Below are positions 5,820-6,069 of a DNA stretch of 6,069 bases, piece by piece (the first letter of the stretch is position 1; each line of letters begins with the position of its first letter). Origin of the DNA: an uncultured bacterium (lineage in GTDB: Bacteria > Bacillota > Clostridia > Lachnospirales > Lachnospiraceae); assembly GCA_947088515.1 (NCBI GenBank), contig CAMUHA010000196.1, positions 1 through 6,069 of the forward strand, in the 5' to 3' direction. A model generated the notes under the pieces. The model had not been told where the DNA came from, ran no database searches, and was given only the letters and a program-made list of their open reading frames with translations. A program made the position numbers and the translations under genes.

Positions 5820-6069
5820 ATGGCATCTGTATATAATTCACAAATAGAAGACAGCAGCGGGAATGTGTATCTCCCGAAAACAGACATGATACAAACAATG
5901 GAAGAACTAAAAGCAAATACAAAAAACGGGAAAGCTGTGGATGCAATGCTTTTAAAACAGGTAAATAATAATTTAAATGGCTTTTCCTTCGGAATTACAG
6001 CCGATGGGAAACCGGGATATAGAAAGCCAGGTGCCGATACAGTAACCCCTTTTTCTAAAGGATGTCCAT
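5820..6069 (+). CDS. Tail-tip/fibre protein, third of three related genes; 3' end outside the window
   Basis: Eighty-three residues are visible, open to the window edge. The N-terminus (VYNSQIEDSSGNVYLPKTD, 4-22) repeats the strand plus D-x-x-GN motif of the two genes before it. A helical segment (22-53, MIQTMEELKANTKNGKAVDAMLLKQVNN) follows. Then comes FSFGITADGKPGYRKPGADTVTPF (55-78), a glycine/aromatic motif of the FG-x-x-x-DG-x-x-GY-x-x-x-GADTV-x-PF type familiar from tail proteins of Firmicutes prophages. Such proteins usually continue into a receptor-facing domain, which cannot be seen here. The start is supported by AGGAGG at 5806-5811. Confidence 0.7.
   Translation, partial: MASVYNSQIEDSSGNVYLPKTDMIQTMEELKANTKNGKAVDAMLLKQVNNNLNGFSFGITADGKPGYRKPGADTVTPFSKGCP

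Noticed and set aside
1..6069. CRISPR array, tRNA, rRNA, toxin-antitoxin or defence genes
   Set aside because: No regularly spaced repeats, no cloverleaf-like segment and no such protein motifs were found. Apart from the left junction, all coding content is a tail module.

Overview
The window looks like the baseplate and tail-tip end of a contractile (myovirus-type) prophage or tail-like particle from a low-to-moderate GC Firmicute, most likely a gut Clostridium/Lachnospiraceae relative. The basis is strong AGGAGG-type ribosome sites, purine-rich coding strands, P2/Mu-like baseplate families in their usual Firmicutes order, and a collagen-like tail fibre with the GT-ITGTST/DMYLN-STGNVYKCT-type domain common in such phages. 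No capsid, tape-measure, lysis or sheath gene lies in the window, so phage and phage-tail-like bacteriocin cannot be separated here.

Left edge (1 to about 225): a short leftward reading frame with a perfect ribosome site starts like a large serine recombinase (TALYERLSHDDD) but stops after 25 codons. It faces a rightward frame that begins abruptly inside the C-terminal part of a gpD-type tail hub. This looks like the edge of a recombinase-bearing element that interrupts the hub gene, or the scar of one. A candidate rightward promoter sits at the boundary.

Middle (226 to 4102): a tight rightward operon. It encodes the hub C-terminal fragment with a LysM domain, gpV spike, gpU-like tail protein, gp25/gpW wedge, gpJ-like wedge and gpI tail protein. 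Gaps are from 13 bases down to overlaps of 1 to 8 bases, which implies translational coupling. Together these proteins would build the hub-spike complex and the wedges of a simple P2-like baseplate.

Right (4106 to 6069): receptor-facing genes. A gpH-type tail-collar fibre protein comes first. Three consecutive small genes follow that share an N-terminal motif (D-x-x-G-N, and in two of them T-x-A-D-[IL]-V-x-x-x-D-G-x-T). The second carries two collagen-like Gly-X-Y blocks, and the third runs off the window.

The core is a recognisable tail module, not a new system. The parts worth a second look are the interrupted hub, the tandem paralogous tail-tip genes, and a pair of in-phase slippery heptamers at the end of the collagen-like gene.
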